15,458 nt of DNA, from NCBI GenBank assembly GCA_030603035.1, contig JAUVYQ010000055.1, positions 1 to 15,458 of the forward strand. The letters run 5' to 3'. The notes under the pieces were generated by a model, which saw only the letters and a list, made by a program, of their open reading frames with translations, was not told the origin of the DNA and did no database searches. Numbering within the stretch: the stretch's first letter is position 1; each line of letters opens with the position of its first letter. Made by a program: the position numbers and the translations under genes. Below, one piece after another: positions 13,601 to 15,458 of the stretch. Origin of the DNA: Phycisphaerae bacterium (GTDB lineage Bacteria; Planctomycetota; Phycisphaerae; Sedimentisphaerales; SG8-4).

Positions 13601-14208
13601 GCTTCTATGTAACCAGCAACCCGCTCAGCCATCACGCTGAGATGATAAACCTGTATTCCACACTCAACACTTCGCAATTAGACGATTTTAGCCAGGATAA
13701 GCAAATCGTAATCGGCGGAATGATAACAAAGATAAGATACACTTTGACAAAGACGGGCCGAAATGCCGGCTCAAAAATGGCTTACTTCACCCTCGAAGAC
13801 CTCCAAGCCCAGGTCGAGGTGGTAATGTTCCCGGATGTGCTGAATAAATTCAGCAGTTCGTTGGTCGCCGATACGGTTGTTTTTGTAAAGGGAAAACTCG
13901 ATTACAGAAGAGAAAAGCCCAACATCTTAGCTGTGGAGCTGATACCTCTGGACGAGGTCAGGGAAAAGTTAGCTGCGAAAGTCAGGATTCGGCTGGATGC
14001 TAAAGACGTTACCAAAGAAAAAGTAGCGACCATAAAAAGCATCTGCCAGAGTCACAGAGGCAAAAGCCCTGTTTATGTAGCGATAAAAACCGACAAAGGC
14101 AGGGTCTTTGCAACCGCCGACAGGGAGCTGTCCGTCAACCCCGACCTGGATTTTTGTCGAAAAATGCGACAGCTCGTCGGCCCCGAAAACTTCCAGCTCG
14201 CAAAATAG
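10615..14208 (+). CDS. dnaE: DNA polymerase III alpha subunit (DnaE1 type)
   Basis: The replicative polymerase, 1197 aa (E. coli 1160). ATG 10615 follows AGAAGGA by 11 nt. PHP domain from residue 20 (HLHLHS 22-27, TDHG with Asp57-His58, GIEAYV, NDVH with Asp222-His224); its metal ligands look intact, so the domain may retain metal-dependent exonuclease activity, as in many non-enteric DnaE. Palm: GARGSAVGT, then PDVDID with Asp422 and Asp424 (E. coli Asp401/403), and KMDFLGLKTL with Asp572 (E. coli Asp555). Finger and thumb motifs RPGPM and GFNKSHS are present. A tandem helix-hairpin-helix segment begins at about 867 and an OB fold lies at about 1030-1105. Oddities are three short in-frame insertions encoded by palindromic DNA: residues 8-21 near the N-terminus, 277-285, and 838-863 just before the HhH segment. 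All lie outside conserved motifs. First gene of an operon with the next two genes. Confidence 0.96.
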   Translation: MANKGFTPLENKRKKSLTGFTHLHLHSQYSLLDGAIAFDGLLKRCKELEMDAVAVTDHGNMFGAVEFYTKAIAAHIKPILGIEAYVAPRSRFDRTKTTIADAAYHLILLAENNAGYQNLLKLTSAGYIEGFYYRPRIDKELLAELNEGLIATSGCLKGEIAVRLSNGDEKAARLAAESYVKIFGPDRFFIEVQNHEDDDPNVRQALIDLAKKMGLGLVATNDVHFLQADDYEAHNCLCCISTGKNADDASRMIYPKDVFLKSPEQMRRLFAETCEASPSEGRAEACDNTLAIARRCNVELDLKSRHAPSFKPPDGSSPEEFLTGLCYEGAKQRYGKISDQIKSRLDRELDVIESKGFASYFLIVWDFCKYAHENNIPVGARGSAVGTLVGYCLGLCDVDPIRYGLLFERFMDPERNEMPDVDIDICQAGRAKIIDYVRRKYGHVAQIITFGTMKARAVIRDICRVLGVSLAEADRLAKLVPFSLDMTLDKALKTEPQLKQAYEQSDETRKVIDICKRLEGLARHASVHAAGVVITDEPLTNFVPLYKASGSDDIITQYEGPMVEKIGLLKMDFLGLKTLSVLERACQLVKDIHGETIDLEKLELTDPKVFQLFSSGKTKGVFQFESGGMQDLLMKMQPDRIEDLIAANALFRPGPMILIPDYIDRKHGAKWTLPHPIMKEILDETYGIMVYQEQVMRICFSLGDIPLREAYGLIKAISKKKARTIAKERERFIGGCVDKGLTSRQAQQIFELIERFAGYGFNKSHSTRYAIIAYQTAYMKTHWPVEFMAALLTYEMGNTDKVVEYITECREMAIEVLAPDINESGVDFTPLYKREKRLTAENAKNAEKELKLDSARSADSAVKENGVIRFGLAAVKGVGEKAVEQIIAARQEIGRFRSLFHFCENVDLRAANKQVIEALIKAGAFDRLGGNRAQMMAGFENAMQVGASLQADKQNGQMTFFGQTGEDDYSQDHQRLPDVPPWPELQMLAYEKQVLGFYVTSNPLSHHAEMINLYSTLNTSQLDDFSQDKQIVIGGMITKIRYTLTKTGRNAGSKMAYFTLEDLQAQVEVVMFPDVLNKFSSSLVADTVVFVKGKLDYRREKPNILAVELIPLDEVREKLAAKVRIRLDAKDVTKEKVATIKSICQSHRGKSPVYVAIKTDKGRVFATADRELSVNPDLDFCRKMRQLVGPENFQLAK
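10627..10676 (+). repeat. Palindromic 42-bp insertion at the dnaE N-terminus, flanked by 8-bp direct repeats
   Basis: GGGTTTAC occurs at 10627-10634 and again at 10669-10676. Between and overlapping them is a perfect 13-bp inverted repeat, ACCCCGTTAGAGA (10633-10645) with TCTCTAACGGGGT (10660-10672), loop 14 nt. Deleting 42 bp (one direct repeat plus the intervening DNA, 14 codons) turns GFTPLE...LTGFTHLHLHS into GFTHLHLHS, an ordinary DnaE start. Confidence 0.75.
11437..11469 (+). repeat. Palindromic 27-bp insertion in dnaE with 6-bp direct repeats
   Basis: GAGGCC at 11437-11442 and 11464-11469 brackets a palindrome GGCC-A-GCCCTT-CCG-AAGGGC-G-GGCC (11439-11463). It encodes SPSEGRAEA (residues 277-285). 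Removing 27 bp restores AETCEACDNTLAIARRC, matching the usual spacing of bacterial DnaE as I recall it. Confidence 0.55.
13126..13202 (+). repeat. 77-bp imperfect palindrome of the CCGCAGAG repeat family inside dnaE
   Basis: Left arm 13126-13155 and right arm 13173-13202 are complementary at 22 of 30 positions around a 17-nt AT-rich loop. The left arm matches the intergenic repeat at 8422-8451 at 27 of 30 bases. The element is read through in frame as LTAENAKNAEKELKLDSA and onward (residues 838-863), a low-complexity Ala/Lys/Glu stretch between the palm-to-HhH linker and the HhH segment. Confidence 0.8.
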
Positions 14209-14218
14209 GAAACTTAAT

Positions 14219-14701
14219 ATGTGGTTGCCAAAAGATGAAAGAAGATTGATAAGATACTATTACAATGAAATTAGCAAAATTAACGACGCCCAAATGTGCA
14301 AAATTTTCACGCTAGAAGACCTAACTAAAGCGTTAGGAAAAAAAGAACGACCCCAAGCACAAAAGACCCTAATAGAAGATTATAGTGAGGTCGAAGCGCT
14401 TAATACCTTGCTTAGCAAAAGAGGCTTGATAACTTGGGAAGAATATAAGGCAGATGGAAATGTAAAATTGACGATATCTTTGTATGCTGATTCAACAGAT
14501 AACCCACACCTAAACAGAACACTTAAATATCAGATAACTTTAACGATTGCTGGATCGGATTTAGGTAAAAAATATAGTTCGAAACTCAGCACTTTTTACT
14601 TATGGTGCGAAGAACATAAGTTAATTCTGACAATAATTGGGCTGATATTAACTCTTCTCATAGTAATATTTACAGGCATATCAGCTTTCAAGAATAAATA
14701 G
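14219..14701 (+). CDS. Tail-anchored small protein between dnaE and tmk, function unknown
   Basis: 160 aa. ATG 14219 follows AGGAAA by 6 nt; that site overlaps the dnaE stop, so the two are coupled. The frame is open further upstream inside dnaE but without a start signal. Residues 1-130 are soluble, charged and mostly helical (WLPKDERRLIRYYYNEI at the start; EVEALNTLLSKRGLITWEEY at about 57-76 could be a winged-helix-like pair). Residues 134-156 form a single strongly hydrophobic helix, then FKNK, so it is likely anchored in the membrane by its C-terminus. It is visibly richer in A and T than dnaE and tmk, which suggests later acquisition into the operon. No family recognised. Confidence 0.8.
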   Translation: MWLPKDERRLIRYYYNEISKINDAQMCKIFTLEDLTKALGKKERPQAQKTLIEDYSEVEALNTLLSKRGLITWEEYKADGNVKLTISLYADSTDNPHLNRTLKYQITLTIAGSDLGKKYSSKLSTFYLWCEEHKLILTIIGLILTLLIVIFTGISAFKNK

Positions 14702-14715
14702 AAGGTAGATTCCTT

Positions 14716-15336
14716 TTGAAAAGCAATTTTTCAGGTAAATTCATTGTCCTTGATGGGCCGGACGGCTGCGGAAAAAGTACGCAATGTGCCCTGCTTGCGC
14801 AGTGGCTAAAGGAAAACGGTGTCGAGGTTGCAAGTTTTCGCGACCCCGGCGATACCGCCATCGGCGAAAAAATTCGGCAAATCCTGCTCAACCCCGAACA
14901 TATCGCAATGAGCACAGCGGCGGAAGTGCTGCTCTATATGGCCGCAAGAGTTCAACTATGGCAGGAAAAAATAACCCCGGCCCTTGAGCAAAAGAAATGT
15001 GTCATCCTCGACAGATGGCTTTCAAGCACCTGCGCCTACCAGGGCCACGCCGGCGGCTTCGGCATCAACCAGGTTATAAAACTTGCAGCAGATTCTCTTG
15101 GAAAGCCCTGGCCTGACCTGACTATCATTCTCGATGTCGATTTGGAAACCGGTGCTAATCGGCTCTCCGCCCAGCCCGATAGAATGGAGGCAAAGCCGCG
15201 CAAATATCACCAAAAGGTCCGCGACGGCTTCCTGAAGCTGGCCGGTCGGCAGGAAAACTTCCATCTCGTCGATGCCACCAGCAATATCGAAACAGTTCAC
15301 AAAAAGGTAATAGAAGTAGTTGAAAAAGTATTTTAG
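14716..15336 (+). CDS. tmk: Thymidylate kinase
   Basis: Phosphorylates dTMP to dTDP, supplying dTTP for replication. 206 aa, the usual length. The start is TTG 14716, with GAAGG 10 nt upstream overlapping the previous stop; no better ATG precedes the P-loop. P-loop GPDGCGKS at 14-21, DRW at 99-101 followed by SSTCAYQG, and a LID region about 149-165. The usual REPGG motif reads RDPGD (42-46), a conservative Glu to Asp plus Gly to Asp change next to the substrate pocket. Last complete gene of the dnaE operon. Its TAG stop lies within a dispersed TTTTAGCCAC repeat. Confidence 0.93.
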   Translation: MKSNFSGKFIVLDGPDGCGKSTQCALLAQWLKENGVEVASFRDPGDTAIGEKIRQILLNPEHIAMSTAAEVLLYMAARVQLWQEKITPALEQKKCVILDRWLSSTCAYQGHAGGFGINQVIKLAADSLGKPWPDLTIILDVDLETGANRLSAQPDRMEAKPRKYHQKVRDGFLKLAGRQENFHLVDATSNIETVHKKVIEVVEKVF

Positions 15337-15364
15337 CCACAGATTTCACAGATTACACTGAATT
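15331..15364 (+). repeat. Dispersed TTTTAGCCACAGATTTCAC repeat overlapping the tmk stop
   Basis: Begins with TTTTAGCCAC, shared with 8544-8553 and nearly with 8518 and 8456, then CAGATTTCACAGATTACAC in about 9-bp steps as at 8391-8411 and 8573-8590. The TAG of TTTTAGCC is the tmk stop codon. Confidence 0.7.
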
Positions 15365-15392
15365 AAATATAGAAAGGGTTGTAGTAAAATTA

Positions 15393-15458
15393 ATGGGTGA
15401 ATACAAACACAAAGAATTAACCCACGACATTATTAATGCCGCGCATACAGTTCACAAC
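15393..15458 (+). CDS. GxxExxY-family protein, 5' end only
   Basis: The first 22 codons are present and the window ends inside the gene. EYKHKELTHDIINAAHTVHN is the characteristic N-terminal helix of the GxxExxY family (YKHxELTxxIIxAAxxVHN), a small PD-(D/E)XK-like fold of unknown function. The defining GxxExxY motif would follow just beyond the edge. The ribosome binding site is poor (AGAAAGGG about 14 nt upstream). It lies 56 bp behind tmk and directly behind a dispersed repeat. Confidence 0.75.
   Translation, partial: MGEYKHKELTHDIINAAHTVHN

Overview
The window looks like chromosomal DNA from a planctomycete, most likely class Phycisphaerae. This is inferred from three things: a huge secreted CotH/lamin-tail protein with planctomycete-style dockerin repeats, a wealth of short repeats of a kind I recall from that lineage, and NKPN-encoding repeat arrays. 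No taxonomic marker such as rRNA is present, so the assignment is an inference.

Layout. (1) 151-5313 (+) is one very long secreted-protein reading frame: signal peptide, beta-repeat passenger, Calx-beta-like domain, dockerin, lamin-tail domains, a CotH kinase-like domain and more lamin-tail domains. A single in-frame TAG at 1297-1299 cuts it in the middle of the dockerin. (2) 5420-6073 (-) is a truncated IS1634-type transposase. (3) 6074-6624 is non-coding but holds a near-consensus sigma70 promoter followed by a foldable stretch with a possible pseudoknot. (4) 6625-7610 (-) is a complete thiamine unit: promoter, TPP riboswitch, intrinsic terminator and thi4, which encodes a thiazole synthase with His at the sulfur-donor position (the catalytic, sulfide-using type). 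(5) 7620-8976 has no convincing gene. It is packed with repeats: NKPN arrays, five-unit heptad arrays, roughly 10-bp phased repeats and multi-hairpin elements. (6) 8977-10236 (-) is a two-gene unit of unknown function: a four-helix membrane protein and a zinc-binding HNH-like protein. A weak attC-like palindrome sits just upstream. (7) 10546-15336 (+) is a replication operon: promoter, dnaE, a 160-aa tail-anchored protein, and tmk. (8) 15393 to the end is the start of a GxxExxY-family gene.

How it works together. DnaE (replicative polymerase) and Tmk (dTTP supply) are co-directional with gaps of 10 and 14 nt, and the small membrane protein sits between them. thi4 is a stand-alone riboswitch-controlled gene. 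The two-gene unit is probably accessory.

Most notable: dnaE has apparently absorbed three short palindromic elements in frame. Two are flanked by direct repeats, and removing the insert restores an ordinary DnaE sequence. The third is 27/30 identical in its left arm to an intergenic repeat in this window. The same genome segment carries four separate arrays of exactly five degenerate heptamers. Together these suggest an active population of very small palindromic or repetitive elements, comparable in logic to Rickettsia palindromic elements and cyanobacterial heptamer repeats.
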